From Azospirillaceae bacterium (GTDB taxonomy: Bacteria; Pseudomonadota; Alphaproteobacteria; Azospirillales; Azospirillaceae): a DNA stretch of 64,000 nucleotides. The DNA lies in the NCBI GenBank assembly GCA_035645145.1, contig DASQNC010000071.1, positions 124,001 through 188,000 of the forward strand. The letters are read 5' to 3'. The translations under genes were made by a program, and so were the position numbers. The notes under the pieces were generated by a model. The model did no database searches. It was given only the letters and a program-made list of their open reading frames with translations, and was not told where the DNA came from. Position 1 is the first letter of the stretch. Each line of letters begins with the position of its first letter. Positions 16,795 through 27,870 of the stretch are shown here, piece after piece.

Positions 16795-17496
16795 TCAGGC
16801 GCCACCGCGGCCGGCCAGCTTCGCCTTCAGCTCCGCCAGTTCCTGCTCAACCTTGTGCTCCGTCTCCAGCTCCGCAATCTCGGTGGCCAGCGGCTTGGTG
16901 CCGCCCGGCCCCCGGCCATCCGGAGCGCCCCCGCCAAGGTCGTAGCTTTCCACCCGGCCATGCAGCTCGTCCAGTGAGCGTTCGACTTGTTCGAACCGGG
17001 CGAAGGCCTCGGTGACGCGGCGGTCGTGCAGGGTGGAACGGACGCGCAGGCGCTGCTGTGCCACCTCGGCGCGCGCGGCGAAGGTCTGTTCGCGGGCCTT
17101 CGCCTCGGACAGCTTGGCCTGGAGGCGGGCGATGTCCTCGTTCGCCTTGGCCAGGTCGGCGTCCACGTCCGCCAGTTGGGCGGACAGGGCTTCGGCCGCC
17201 TCGGTCGCGCGGGCCTTCGCCATCAGCGCGCCCTTGGCCAGATCCTCGCGCCCGCGGGTCAGCGCGATTTCGGCCTTGCCGCGCCAGTCCTCGGCCTCGC
17301 GGCGGTGGTCCGCCACCCGGCGTTCGATCTCCTTCTTGTCCGCGATGATCTGGACCGTCGCCGAACGCACTTCGACGAGCGTGTCCTCCATTTCCTGGAT
17401 GATCAGGCGGATCATCTTGCGCGGGTCCTCGGCGCGGTCCAGCAGCGCGTTCAGGTTGGCGTTCACGATGTCGCCCAGGCGGGAGAAGATGCCCAT
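16795..17496 (-). CDS. pspA: Phage-shock protein A
   Basis: The product has 233 residues and is almost entirely coiled coil, the ESCRT-III-like PspA/Vipp1 fold. The family opening MGIFSRLGDIVNANLNALLD (membrane-binding helix) and EDPRKMIRLIIQEME are present. PspA inhibits PspF in unstressed cells; on membrane damage it polymerises on the inner membrane and limits proton leakage. AAGGA lies 9 bases upstream of the ATG. A Gly-rich insertion near residue 185 (GGGAPDGRGPGG) is a local oddity before the last helix. Confidence 0.96.
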   Translation of the reverse strand: MGIFSRLGDIVNANLNALLDRAEDPRKMIRLIIQEMEDTLVEVRSATVQIIADKKEIERRVADHRREAEDWRGKAEIALTRGREDLAKGALMAKARATEAAEALSAQLADVDADLAKANEDIARLQAKLSEAKAREQTFAARAEVAQQRLRVRSTLHDRRVTEAFARFEQVERSLDELHGRVESYDLGGGAPDGRGPGGTKPLATEIAELETEHKVEQELAELKAKLAGRGGA

Positions 17497-17531
17497 AGCC
17501 TTGGTCCTTCGGTGTTTCGGTCGGGTGGGGG

Positions 17532-17672
17532 TCAGGTCAGGATCGCGGCCAGCACGAAGCCGGCGGCGAAGAAGGCCCACGTCTCGGTGGACCGGTTGCG
17601 CAGGTAGTGGCGCAGACGGTCCGCGGCCGTTCGGTTCGCGTAGCGGGGGCGGTAGGTTCCGTTCTCGTACAT
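17532..17672 (-). CDS. Small single-helix membrane protein, first gene of the psp operon
   Basis: The product has 46 residues. The ATG at 17672 has GAGGA about 9 bases upstream. The N-terminal 30 residues are basic and Tyr/Arg/Asn-rich (YENGTYRPRYANRT, then RLRHYLRNRS), and the last 16 form a hydrophobic tail (WAFFAAGFVLAAILT) that would span or insert into the membrane. It lies about 55 bases downstream of the predicted sigma-54 start site and 35 bases before pspA, so it should be induced with the Psp response. I do not recognise a named family; it is not PspB, PspC or PspD by sequence. Confidence 0.75.
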   Translation of the reverse strand: MYENGTYRPRYANRTAADRLRHYLRNRSTETWAFFAAGFVLAAILT

Positions 17673-17735
17673 GGGGCCGGTCCTCGGGGTTCGACGGGGA
17701 TCGACGGGGTTCGCAGCCATCGCCCGACCGGATCA

Positions 17736-17753
17736 TTGCAGCCGCCGTGCCAA
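17736..17753 (-). promoter_or_regulatory. Sigma-54 promoter of the psp operon
   Basis: On the minus strand the sequence reads TTGGCACGGCGGCTGCAA. This matches the -24/-12 consensus TTGGCACG-N4-TTGCA except for one base, with GG (17751-17750) and GC (17739-17738) separated by the required 10 bases. Transcription would start near 17726 and run into the small membrane gene and pspABC. The sigma-54 activator gene pspF begins 130 bases away on the other strand, and the space between can hold its enhancer sites. Confidence 0.88.
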
Positions 17754-17882
17754 GCCGTTGGGACGGCCGGAAACCCGCGGCGCGCAAGGGGTCCGCCCGA
17801 TCCATCCCGGAAGCGGCAAGAGCGCGCCTTGCGGGCGCCGCCATCCATTGGCATATCACGCGAACCATTGGGAAAATCCGCC

Positions 17883-18959
<1,077 letters not shown>

Positions 18960-19009
18960 AGCCGGGCGAATGATCCGCCGCCGTTTTCCCCTGCCACCCA
19001 TCGGACGCC

Positions 19010-21073
19010 GTGGCACAGCCCACCAAGACGCCTTCCCCGCCCGAGGCCCCGAAAAGCCCCGATCCCCGCATGCGGACCGGGCAGCCCCCCGCCAAACCCG
19101 CCGCGCGGCGGCGCGGCTCCCTGTGGGGGCTGCTGGCGAAATGGACGGCGGTGCTGGCCGTCTGGGGTGTCGTGGCCGCCGGTGCGGTCGTCGCCTACTT
19201 CGCCTGGGACCTGCCCAACCTCGACGCGGTGGAACTCCCCACCCGGCGGCCGGCCATCACGCTGTTGGCCGCGGACGGGACCGAGTTCGCCCGCCTGGGC
19301 GACCTGGTGGGCGACACGTTGGACAGCCGCCGCCTGCCGCCGCACCTGATCCAGGCGGTTCTGGCCGTCGAGGACCGGCGCTTCTTCAACCATTTCGGCG
19401 TGGACCCCATCGGCCTCGCCCGCGCGGTGTGGGTGAACTACCGGTCCGGGCGCACCGTCCAGGGCGGCTCGACCCTGACCCAGCAGTTGGCCAAGAACCT
19501 GTTCCTGACGTCCGAGCGCAGCCTGAAGCGCAAGGCGCAGGAAGCGGTCCTGGCCCTCTGGCTGGAGTGGAAATACGAAAAGCACGAGATCCTGACGGCC
19601 TATCTGAACCGGGTGTACCTGGGGGCCGGCACCTACGGCGTCGATGCGGCGGCCCGCACCTATTTCGGCAAGCCCGCGACCCAGGTGAACCTGCGCGAGG
19701 CCGCGATCATCGCCGGTCTTCTGAAGGCCCCCTCGCGCTTCGCCCCGACCAACGACCCGGCCGAGTCCATGCGCCGCGCGTCCGTGGTGCTCGACACCAT
19801 GGTGGATGCCGGTTTCCTCAACGAGGCCGACGCCGAGCATGCGCGCGCCCAGCCGACCACCCCGCGCCGCCGGCCCGGACCGGGTGGGGACGGCCGGTAT
19901 TTCGCCGATTGGGCCGCCGAGCAGGTGGCCGCCTTCGTCGGGGGCGAGCCGCGCGACCTGGTGGTGCTCACCACCCTGGACATGCGTCAGCAACGGGCGG
20001 TGGAAGGCCGGGTCGAGGCGATCCTGGCCGGTCCGGGCGCACAGCAGAAGGCGGGGCAGGCCGCCGTGGTGATGATGGACCACGACGGCGCCGTGCGCGC
20101 CCTGGTGGGCGGGCGCGACTGGAACGAAAGCCCGTTCAACCGCGCCACCCGCGCGCTCCGCCAGCCGGGTTCGTCCTTCAAGCCCTTCGTGTATCTGGCG
20201 GCCCTGGAAGCGGGCATGACGCCCGACACGCTGGTGGAGGACGCGCCCATCCGCATCGGGCGCTGGGCGCCGGAAAACTTCGAGCCCGGCTACAAGGGGC
20301 CGGTGACCCTCAGCTACGCGCTGGCCCATTCGCTGAACACCGTCGCGGTGCGCCTGCTGGACCGGGTGGGCGTGGACCGGGTGCGCGAAACCGCCCGGAA
20401 CCTGGGCATCAACCGTCCTCTCGTGCGCGACCTGTCGCTGGCGCTCGGCACCAGCGAGGTGACGCTGCTGGAAATGACCGGCGCCTTCACGGCCTTCGCC
20501 AACGGCGGCCGCACCGTCTGGCCCTATGCCATCGCCGAGATCCGCGACCGCGACGGACGCGTGCTCTACAGCCGGAAGGCGGCGGGGGCGGCCGCCGCGG
20601 CGGACGGGCGGACCGACCCCGGCCGGATCGCCCAGCTCGACCGGATGCTGGCCGCCGTGGTCGAGGAGGGCACCGGCAAGGCCGCGCGGCTCGACCGGCC
20701 GGCCGCCGGCAAGACCGGCACCACCCAGGAGCACCGCGACGCCTGGTTCGTGGGGTTCACCGCCGATTATGTGGCCGGCGTCTGGATGGGCAACGACGAC
20801 AACAAGCCCATGGCGCGCGTCACCGGCGGCGGCCTGCCGGCCCGCCTCTGGCGCGAGGTGATGCTGGACGTGCACCAGGGCCTGCCGGCCCGCCCGTTGC
20901 GCGCCATCGACGCCCCGGTGTCCGAGGGCCCCGTGGCCCGCGCGCGGAACGACGGGCCGCAGGATCCGCTCAGCGCCCTCATCCGCCGCTTGAGCGGGGG
21001 CGGTGGTGCGGCGGCCCCCGCCGCACGCAGCCCGGATGCGCCCATGTACCTGCGGGACGTGGGGAACAATTAG
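19010..21073 (+). CDS. Penicillin-binding protein 1A (bifunctional PBP)
   Basis: The product has 687 residues from a GTG start; an ATG 60 bases downstream is an alternative. After a basic Pro-rich N-terminus comes one membrane anchor (about 45-68). A GT51 glycosyltransferase domain follows (EDRRFFNHFGVD, then GGSTLTQQLAKNLFL, KAQEAVLALWLE and YLNRVYLGAGTYGV). The transpeptidase has SxxK (SSFK, about 387-390), SLN (about 441) and KTGTT (about 567). It polymerises and cross-links peptidoglycan in the periplasm. It follows pspF by 50 bases but belongs to a different functional class. Confidence 0.95.
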   Translation: MAQPTKTPSPPEAPKSPDPRMRTGQPPAKPAARRRGSLWGLLAKWTAVLAVWGVVAAGAVVAYFAWDLPNLDAVELPTRRPAITLLAADGTEFARLGDLVGDTLDSRRLPPHLIQAVLAVEDRRFFNHFGVDPIGLARAVWVNYRSGRTVQGGSTLTQQLAKNLFLTSERSLKRKAQEAVLALWLEWKYEKHEILTAYLNRVYLGAGTYGVDAAARTYFGKPATQVNLREAAIIAGLLKAPSRFAPTNDPAESMRRASVVLDTMVDAGFLNEADAEHARAQPTTPRRRPGPGGDGRYFADWAAEQVAAFVGGEPRDLVVLTTLDMRQQRAVEGRVEAILAGPGAQQKAGQAAVVMMDHDGAVRALVGGRDWNESPFNRATRALRQPGSSFKPFVYLAALEAGMTPDTLVEDAPIRIGRWAPENFEPGYKGPVTLSYALAHSLNTVAVRLLDRVGVDRVRETARNLGINRPLVRDLSLALGTSEVTLLEMTGAFTAFANGGRTVWPYAIAEIRDRDGRVLYSRKAAGAAAAADGRTDPGRIAQLDRMLAAVVEEGTGKAARLDRPAAGKTGTTQEHRDAWFVGFTADYVAGVWMGNDDNKPMARVTGGGLPARLWREVMLDVHQGLPARPLRAIDAPVSEGPVARARNDGPQDPLSALIRRLSGGGGAAAPAARSPDAPMYLRDVGNN

Positions 21074-21125
21074 GCCCGTCCGCGGGGTTCGGGGAAAACG
21101 GACACTGGCGGGCGGAGGAGCGGGC

Positions 21126-22070
21126 TTGGAAACGACCACGGCGCCGGTCCGGCGCGGCATCGCCGATCAGGTTTGGCTGTTGATGATGCTGCCCGGCCTG
21201 TTCTGGGCCGGGAACGCCGTGCTCGGCCGCGCCGTGGCGGGCGAGGTGCCGCCGGTGGCGCTCGCCTTCTGGCGCTGGACGATCGGGGCGGCGATCGCGC
21301 TGCCCTTCGCCTGGGGCCATTTGCGCCGCGATGCCGGTTCGATGCTGCGGGCGTGGCCGGTCGTGCTGGCGCTGTCGGCCCTGGGCATCGGCATCTTCAA
21401 CACCTTCCTCTACATCGCCGCCCAGACGACCACCGCGCTCAACATCGTCATGTTGCAGTCCTCCATGCCGGTGCTGATCGTGGGGGCGACCTTCCTGCTG
21501 TTCCGCGAGACGGTGACCGGCCGTCAGGCGCTCGGGATCGCGGTGTCGCTGGCGGGCGCGCTGACCCTGGTCGCGCATGGCGACGCGATGGCGCTGACGC
21601 GGCTGGAGTTCAACCGGGGCGACCTGTGGATGCTGGCGGCGATCGTCTGCTACGCGGTCTACACGGCCCTGCTGCGCCGCCGCCCGGCCGTGCACGGGTT
21701 GAGTTTCCTGGTGGCCACATTCGCGGCCGGCGCGCTGATGCTGCTGCCCTTCTATGTGGCCGAGACGCTGTCGGGCCGCCCGTTGCCGCTGACCGCGACA
21801 TCGGCGCTGGCGATCGGCTATGTCGCGGTGTTCCCCTCGATCCTCGCCTATCTCAGCTTCAACCGGGCGGTCGCGGTGATCGGGCCGAACACGGCGGGCC
21901 TGGCGGTCCACCTGGTCCCGGTGTTCGGCACCGTCCTGGCGGTCCTGCTGCTGGGCGAGCGGCCGCGCCCCTACCACGGCCTCGGAATCGCCCTTATCGC
22001 CGTCGGCATCTGGCTCGCCACCCGCAGGGCCGCGGCACCGCCGCGGACGGGCCGTCCCGCCACGGAATGA
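21126..22070 (+). CDS. DMT/EamA-family transporter
   Basis: The product has 314 residues from a TTG start, chosen because GGAGGAG lies 6 bases upstream; earlier in-frame ATG codons would add unrelated, poorly biased sequence inside the PBP gene. Ten hydrophobic helices form two EamA repeats (about 20-145 and 160-295). Family hallmarks are PGLFWAGNAVLGRAV in helix 1 and LGERPRPYHGLGIALI near the end. EamA proteins move metabolites or amino acids across the inner membrane; the substrate here cannot be inferred. It converges on the SulP gene. Confidence 0.92.
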   Translation: METTTAPVRRGIADQVWLLMMLPGLFWAGNAVLGRAVAGEVPPVALAFWRWTIGAAIALPFAWGHLRRDAGSMLRAWPVVLALSALGIGIFNTFLYIAAQTTTALNIVMLQSSMPVLIVGATFLLFRETVTGRQALGIAVSLAGALTLVAHGDAMALTRLEFNRGDLWMLAAIVCYAVYTALLRRRPAVHGLSFLVATFAAGALMLLPFYVAETLSGRPLPLTATSALAIGYVAVFPSILAYLSFNRAVAVIGPNTAGLAVHLVPVFGTVLAVLLLGERPRPYHGLGIALIAVGIWLATRRAAAPPRTGRPATE

Positions 22071-22106
22071 CCGGGCCGCGCGGGCAGCCCGGCCGCGGTT
22101 CCCTGT

Positions 22107-23594
22107 TCAATGGCCGGCGACCTGGCCCAAGGCGCCCGGCTTGTCGTGCACGGCGAGCCGGTCCACCAGCGTCGCGCTCGCCTCGTTCATGCCGACGACC
22201 TCGACCTCGGCACCCGCGCGGCGGAACTTCAGCACGGCGGTGTCCAGCGCCCCGACCCCGGACAGGTCCCAGATGTGGGCCCGGCCGACGTCGATGCGGA
22301 CACGCTCCGGCGCCTGCTTGAAGTCGAAGCTGGCCACGAAGCGTTCGGCCGACGCGAAGAACAGCTGGCCTTCGACGATGTAGGTGCGCTCCCGCCCGTC
22401 CGGGGACTGCGTCGAGGAGATGCGGAACATCTGCGCGACCTTGGACGCGAAGAAGATGCCGGACAGCAGCACGCCGACCAGGACGCCCTGGGCCAGATCG
22501 TGGGTCGCCACCACCACGGCGACGGTCGCCAGCATGACGGCGGAGGACCGCTTCGGGTGGACCCGCAGGTTCCGGATGGACGCCCAGTTGAACGTGCCGA
22601 TGGAGACCATGATCATGACCGCCACAAGGGCGGCCATCGGGATCTGCCGCACCAGATCGCCGAGGACGACGATCAGGAACAGCAGGACCGCACCCGCGGT
22701 GAAGGTCGAAAGACGCCCGCGCCCGCCCGACTTCACGTTGATGACCGACTGGCCGATCATGGCGCACCCGGCCATGCCGCCCAGGAAGCCGGTCGCGAAG
22801 TTGGCCACGCCCTGGCCGACGCACTCGCGGTTCTTGTTGCTCGGCGTGTCGGTCATTTCGTCGACGATCGACGCCGTCATCAGCGACTCCAGCAGGCCGA
22901 CCGCCGTCAGCGTCGCCGCGTACGGGAGGATGATCCGAAGCGTTTCCCACTCCAGGGGGATGTTCGGAAGATGGAAGGCCGGAAGGGTGGAGGGGAGTTC
23001 GCCCATGTCCCCCACCGTGCGGAGGTCCAGGCCGAAGCCCATGGAAAGGGCCGTCAGCACGACGATGCACACCAAGGCCGAGGGCACGGCCCTGGTCAGC
23101 AGCGGGAACAGGTAGATGATCGCCAACCCGGCCGCGACCATCACGTAGGTCAGCCAGGGCACGCCGACCAGTTCGGGAAGCTGCGCCATGAAGATCAGGA
23201 TGGCCAGCGCATTGACGAAGCCGGTCGTCACGGAACGCGAGACGAACCGCATGAGCACGCCGAGGCGCAGGAAGCCGGCCGCGACCTGGAGGATGCCGGT
23301 CAGAACGGTGGCCGCGAACAGGTACTCCAGGCCATGTTCCTTCACCAGGGTGGTCATGACCAGCGCCATGGCGCCCGTCGCCGCCGAGATCATGCCCGGG
23401 CGTCCCCCGGCAATGGCGGTGATGACCGCGATCGAGAAGGAGGCGTAGAGGCCGACCTTCGGATCGACGCCCGCGATGATGGAAAAGGCGATCGCCTCGG
23501 GGATGAGCGCGAGGGCGACGACAATCCCGGAAAGGATGTCGCCGCGCGGGTTGCAAAGCCACTCCGCGCGGAGTTGGCGTGCATCAGCGGCCAT
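22107..23594 (-). CDS. SulP-family anion transporter with STAS domain
   Basis: The product has 495 residues. Residues about 10-385 carry 10-12 membrane helices with the SulP opening ([29 protein letters not shown]) and [14 protein letters not shown], and with [16 protein letters not shown] and [15 protein letters not shown] in the second half. A short C-terminal STAS domain (about 400-490) contains [14 protein letters not shown]. SulP proteins carry sulfate, bicarbonate or dicarboxylates across the inner membrane, usually with protons or sodium; the ion cannot be chosen from sequence alone. No sulfate-assimilation or carbonic anhydrase gene is adjacent. Confidence 0.93.
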   Translation of the reverse strand: MAADARQLRAEWLCNPRGDILSGIVVALALIPEAIAFSIIAGVDPKVGLYASFSIAVITAIAGGRPGMISAATGAMALVMTTLVKEHGLEYLFAATVLTGILQVAAGFLRLGVLMRFVSRSVTTGFVNALAILIFMAQLPELVGVPWLTYVMVAAGLAIIYLFPLLTRAVPSALVCIVVLTALSMGFGLDLRTVGDMGELPSTLPAFHLPNIPLEWETLRIILPYAATLTAVGLLESLMTASIVDEMTDTPSNKNRECVGQGVANFATGFLGGMAGCAMIGQSVINVKSGGRGRLSTFTAGAVLLFLIVVLGDLVRQIPMAALVAVMIMVSIGTFNWASIRNLRVHPKRSSAVMLATVAVVVATHDLAQGVLVGVLLSGIFFASKVAQMFRISSTQSPDGRERTYIVEGQLFFASAERFVASFDFKQAPERVRIDVGRAHIWDLSGVGALDTAVLKFRRAGAEVEVVGMNEASATLVDRLAVHDKPGALGQVAGH

Positions 23595-23965
23595 GGGGGT
23601 TCCTGGGAATGGATGCAACCGCGCACCGCACCGGATGGGCGCGTACACCGGGACTTGGGCGAATATGCTGGTGCCACGCGCCCCACCGCCCGGGGCGTCC
23701 TGGTCGGCGGGCGTCCTGCTCAGCCGGAGGCGATCAGGGCGGTGTGCTGCACCGCAGCATGGCGGCCTTCTAACAGGCCGGCGCGGGAATGGCAATTGTA
23801 ACGGGTTAACCCATTCGGCTGGGTTGTCGGTGGTCCGCAGCGCAAAGGCGCGTCCCCGGGTCGATTGCCGACCCGTGTTCCACCAGACCCCATGCTTTTG
23901 CATGAGTCGTCATACGATAATATGTATATAACGCCGACTGTCTGTTATTCGAAAGCGGTATATCC
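23595..23965. promoter_or_regulatory. Divergent promoter region of SulP and chemoreceptor genes
   Basis: This 371-base gap holds no convincing gene. The last 80 bases before the chemoreceptor are strikingly A+T-rich. TTGCAT (23898-23903) and TATGTA (23921-23926), separated by 17 bases, form a weak sigma-70-like pair facing the chemoreceptor. I see no clear operator or hairpin. Confidence 0.35.
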
Positions 23966-25672
23966 ATGCGATCCCTGTCCATCTCGGCGCACATTCGCGC
24001 AGCACGCCTCGGCACACGCCTCGGCATCGTCATCTTCACACTCATGACCCTTGCCGCCCTGGCGGGTGGTGCCGGCCTGTGGGGTATGGTCGAGGCCCAG
24101 AGGATGGTCCGCGAGGTGGATACGGCCAACCGGCGGGCCCTCATGGGCGAGCGGGTCAACGCCCTGGTCAACGCCGTGGTCATGGACTCCCGCGGGATAT
24201 ACCTGCAGACTGACCGGGCGGGCGTGGACCGGTTCGGCAATGCGCTGCTGGAAAACCTCGGCCGCATCGACCGGCTGGTCCGGGAGTGGGATGGGCTGAC
24301 GCCACCGAACCAGCGCGAGGCCTTCGACCAGATGGCCGCGCAGGCCCGGCACTTCGTGGCCCTTCGGACCCGGCTTGTCGAACTGGGCAAGACGCGCGGC
24401 GCCGCGGCCGCGCGCGAGTTGGGCGACAACGAGGAGAACCGCGCCTCCCGCCAAGCCTTCAACGCCGCCCTCCAGCGTTTGGCGGAGACGGACGCCGCCA
24501 TCGCGCGCGCCACGATCGTCGAACTCGAAGGGATGGCCAACCACGAGACGCTGTTCCTGGCCGGGGTGATGGTCGCGGGGGCGGTTCTCGCGCTGGTCGT
24601 CTCGTTTTTCACCGTGTGGAAGGGCATCGTCGTGCCCTTGCGGGGGCTGGCCGGCACGATCGCGGACCTGGCGGCGGGGACCCGCGGTCTTGAAATTCCG
24701 GGGCGGGCTCGCCCGGACGAGATCGGGGACATCGCGCGGGCCGTGGCCGTGCTTCAGGACGGCTTGGTCCGGGGCGAGGCGGCGGAGGCCCGCAACCGCG
24801 CCGAAGCCGAGGCCCGCGACCGCCGTCGCACCGTGATCGAGGCGGAGACGCAGTCCTTCGGCGACGTGACCGAACGGACGCTGGGGCAGCTGGTGGACGC
24901 CGCGGCGTCCATGCAGGACGCGGCCTCCAAGCTGTCGGCCATCGCGCAGGACGCCGCCGGCAAGTCCACCCGCGGGGCCGCGGCGGCCACCCAGGCGGCC
25001 GCCAACGTCGAGGCGGTCGCCACGGCGGCGGGCCAGCTCAACGCCTCGATCACCGAGATCGCCCGCAGCATCGGGGAGTCGAGCCGCATCGCGCAGTCGG
25101 CCGTGGACGAGGCGTCGCACGCGGGCGAGCAGATCCAGGGCCTGTCGGCAGCGGCGAACAAGATCGGCGACGTGGTCGGACTGATCACCGAGATCGCCGG
25201 TCAGACCAACCTGCTGGCGCTGAACGCCACCATCGAGGCGGCGCGGGCGGGCGAGGCCGGCAAGGGCTTCGCCGTGGTCGCGGGCGAGGTCAAGAGCCTG
25301 GCCACCCAGACGGCGAAGGCAACCGAGGACATCGCCCGCCAGATCGCCGGAATGCAGCAGGCCACCCAGGCGGCCGTCGGGGCGGTGGGGGGCATCGGCC
25401 GGACCGTCGAGCGGATGAACGAGATCGTGACCGCCGTCGCCGCGGCGATCGAGCAGCAGGCCGCGGCCACGCGCGAGATCGCGCGCAACGTGGCCGAGGC
25501 GAGCCGGGGCAATGCCGAGGTGACCGGCATCATCGATGGGGTCCAGGCCGCCGCCGGGGCGACCGACGAGCAGGCGGCGGCCGTCCGGATGGCGGCGGAC
25601 GCGCTGGCCACGGACACCACCGGCCTGCGCGAACGGGTGCTATCCTTTATCGGCACGGTGCGGGCTGCCTGA
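23966..25672 (+). CDS. Methyl-accepting chemotaxis protein
   Basis: The product has 568 residues. TM1 is at about 20-42, a small four-helix-bundle periplasmic sensor (about 43-195) follows, then TM2 (about 196-218) and a HAMP domain ([21 protein letters not shown]). The signalling tip carries the near-invariant hairpin [20 protein letters not shown], then [15 protein letters not shown]. It should gather with CheA/CheW at the pole and control flagellar rotation. The ligand is unknown. No C-terminal CheR-binding pentapeptide is visible. It is a single gene, apart from any che cluster. Confidence 0.95.
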   Translation: MRSLSISAHIRAARLGTRLGIVIFTLMTLAALAGGAGLWGMVEAQRMVREVDTANRRALMGERVNALVNAVVMDSRGIYLQTDRAGVDRFGNALLENLGRIDRLVREWDGLTPPNQREAFDQMAAQARHFVALRTRLVELGKTRGAAAARELGDNEENRASRQAFNAALQRLAETDAAIARATIVELEGMANHETLFLAGVMVAGAVLALVVSFFTVWKGIVVPLRGLAGTIADLAAGTRGLEIPGRARPDEIGDIARAVAVLQDGLVRGEAAEARNRAEAEARDRRRTVIEAETQSFGDVTERTLGQLVDAAASMQDAASKLSAIAQDAAGKSTRGAAAATQAAANVEAVATAAGQLNASITEIARSIGESSRIAQSAVDEASHAGEQIQGLSAAANKIGDVVGLITEIAGQTNLLALNATIEAARAGEAGKGFAVVAGEVKSLATQTAKATEDIARQIAGMQQATQAAVGAVGGIGRTVERMNEIVTAVAAAIEQQAAATREIARNVAEASRGNAEVTGIIDGVQAAAGATDEQAAAVRMAADALATDTTGLRERVLSFIGTVRAA

Positions 25673-25762
25673 CACCGGGACCGGTTCTGGCGGAGGCGGG
25701 GACGGGGCGCCAATATTGTGCGGGCGTGCACCCGACCCGTCCCGCCGCTCCGCAGGCCCGCC

Positions 25763-26494
25763 ATGCGCACAGATGTTCCCGCCGCTCCGCAGGCGCCCAT
25801 CCTGGTCCTGACCGGGGCCGGTATATCGCGGGAATCCGGCTTGCACACGTTCCGCGATGCCGACGGGATCTGGGCGGCGGTGCGGATCGAGGACGTCGCG
25901 ACGCCCGAGGCGTTCGCCCGGCATCCCGGGCGCGTCCACGCCTTCTACAACGCGCGCCGGCGCGCCCTCCTGGATGCGGACGTGAAGCCCAACGCCGCGC
26001 ATTTCGCGCTGGCCGAGCTGGAACGCCGATGGCCCGGGGGCGTCCTGGTCGTCACCCAGAACATCGACGACCTGCACGAGCGCGCGGGCAGCCACAACCT
26101 GCTGCACATGCACGGCGAACTGCTGAAGGTCCGCTGCGCCCATTGCGGCTACGTGGTGCCCTGGCGCGACGACCTGTCGGAGGAAGTCGTCTGCGGCGCG
26201 TGCCGCACGTCGGGCGGCATGAGGCCGCACGTGGTCTGGTTCGGCGAGATGCCGCTCGGAATGGACCTGATCGCGGAGACCCTGGCCAAGTGCGGCCTGT
26301 TCGTGTCGATCGGGACATCGGGCAACGTCTATCCGGCCGCCGGCCTCGTCCGCGAGGCCCGCGCCATCGGCATCCGGACGGTCGAGTTGAACCTGGAGCC
26401 GTCCGAGGACGCCACCGCCTTCCACACGAAGATCTACGGCGCCGCGACCGAGGTGGTGCCCGCGTTCGTGCGGGACCTGCTGGCGGGGATCTAA
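25763..26494 (+). CDS. cobB: NAD-dependent protein deacylase, class III sirtuin (CobB-like)
   Basis: The product has 243 residues. NAD-site motifs are VLTGAGISRESGL, FRDADGIW and TQNIDDLHERAG; HMHGELLKVRCAHC contains the catalytic His and the first zinc Cys pair, and CGAC gives the second pair. A Y-x-x-R element (FYNARRR) marks class III sirtuins that remove succinyl/malonyl as well as acetyl groups from lysine. It acts in the cytosol on metabolic enzymes and consumes NAD. The ATG at 25763 is chosen as the first start close to the conserved domain. It stands alone between a chemoreceptor and dnaN. Confidence 0.95.
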   Translation: MRTDVPAAPQAPILVLTGAGISRESGLHTFRDADGIWAAVRIEDVATPEAFARHPGRVHAFYNARRRALLDADVKPNAAHFALAELERRWPGGVLVVTQNIDDLHERAGSHNLLHMHGELLKVRCAHCGYVVPWRDDLSEEVVCGACRTSGGMRPHVVWFGEMPLGMDLIAETLAKCGLFVSIGTSGNVYPAAGLVREARAIGIRTVELNLEPSEDATAFHTKIYGAATEVVPAFVRDLLAGI

Positions 26495-26646
26495 ACGTTC
26501 CACGCGCGCTGCGTGCGTCGGGACGAAAGACTCGAGTGAAAGCCGTTCTCGCCGGCAACGGGTGTGCTATGCTCCGCCCTCCCGCGGTGCCGGGCTTATG
26601 CCGGGCGTCCCTGGGAATCCGGCACACACCAACGGTTTTCCGCCAC

Positions 26647-27777
26647 ATGAAGCTGACGATCGAACGCGCCGCCCTGCTCCGTGCCCTGGGTCATGTGCAG
26701 CGTGTCGTGGAACGCCGCAACACGATCCCGATCCTCTCCAACGTCCTCATCCGGGCCGAAGGCGAGGAGCTGGCGCTGACCGCGACGGACATGGACCTGG
26801 AGATCGTGGAAAGCGTGCCGGCCGAGATCGCCCGGCCCGGCGCCACCACGGCCCCGGCCCACACCCTCTACGACATCGTCCGCAAGCTGCCGGATGGCAG
26901 CCAGGTGGAACTGGATGCCGGCGGCGACGGCGGGCTGCTGACCCTGCGGTCCGGCCGGTCGCAGTTCAAGCTGGGCTGCCTGCCGGTCGAGGACTTCCCC
27001 CAGCTCACCGGGGCGGACGGGGGGCACACCTTCGCCGTCAGCGCGGCCGACCTGCGCACGCTGATCGACCGCACGCGCTTCGCGATCTCCACCGAGGAGA
27101 CGCGCTACTACCTGAACGGCATCTACCTGCATGCCGCCAAGTCCGGCGGTGGCGGCGCCGAAATCCCGGTGCTGCGTTCGGTCGCCACCGACGGCCACCG
27201 CCTGGCGCGGGTCGAAATGCCGCTGCCCAACGGTGCGTCGGGGATTCCCGGCGTCATCATCCCGCGCAAGACGGTGGGCGAGATCCGCAACCTGATCGAC
27301 GAAGCCGCCAGCGCCATCGAGGTGTCGCTGTCCGAGACCAAGATCCGCTTCACGCTGGACGGCATCACGCTCACGTCCAAGCTGATCGACGGCACCTTCC
27401 CCGACTATGAGCGGGTGATCCCCACCGGCAACGACAAGGTGCTGGAGGTCGAGGCCAAGCGCTTCGCTGCGGCGGTGGACCGCGTGGCCACCATCTCCAC
27501 CGAGAAGAGCCGGGCGGTGAAGCTGACGCTCGACCGCGGCAACCTCACCCTGTCCGCCACCAGCCCGGAGGCCGGCAGCGCGCAGGAGGAGCTGGAGGTG
27601 GCCTACGAGGCCGCGGCCATGGAGATCGGCTTCAATTCGCGCTACCTGCTGGACATCACCCAGCAGATCGAGGGCGAAACCGCCAGCTTCGCCCTGGCCG
27701 ACGCGGCCTCGCCGACGGTGGTGCGCGACGTGGCCGACGCCTCGGCGCTGTATGTGCTGATGCCGATGCGGGTGTAA
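26647..27777 (+). CDS. dnaN: DNA polymerase III beta sliding clamp
   Basis: The product has 376 residues and starts MKLTIERAALLRALGHVQRV, the standard opening. Three clamp folds are seen (about 1-120, 130-250, 255-376), with TATDMDLEI, VATDGHRLARVE and the C-terminal YVLMPMRV that forms part of the partner-binding pocket. The dimeric ring tethers DNA polymerase III to DNA. It is followed by recF and gyrB on the same strand, a conserved replication cluster; dnaA is not in this window. Confidence 0.98.
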   Translation: MKLTIERAALLRALGHVQRVVERRNTIPILSNVLIRAEGEELALTATDMDLEIVESVPAEIARPGATTAPAHTLYDIVRKLPDGSQVELDAGGDGGLLTLRSGRSQFKLGCLPVEDFPQLTGADGGHTFAVSAADLRTLIDRTRFAISTEETRYYLNGIYLHAAKSGGGGAEIPVLRSVATDGHRLARVEMPLPNGASGIPGVIIPRKTVGEIRNLIDEAASAIEVSLSETKIRFTLDGITLTSKLIDGTFPDYERVIPTGNDKVLEVEAKRFAAAVDRVATISTEKSRAVKLTLDRGNLTLSATSPEAGSAQEELEVAYEAAAMEIGFNSRYLLDITQQIEGETASFALADAASPTVVRDVADASALYVLMPMRV

Positions 27778-27870
27778 GGCCGGTTCCGCCGGTTTCCGGC
27801 ACGGCTTGCGGCACGGGCGGCGGGGATGCCCGCCCGTGATTCGGCCCGTCCGGATGCCCATCTAGATCCG

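Noticed and set aside
23780-23940. CtrA-like TTAA pairs and other global-regulator boxes upstream of the chemoreceptor
   Set aside because: Only single half-sites such as GTTAAC are present, not two with the required 7-base spacing.
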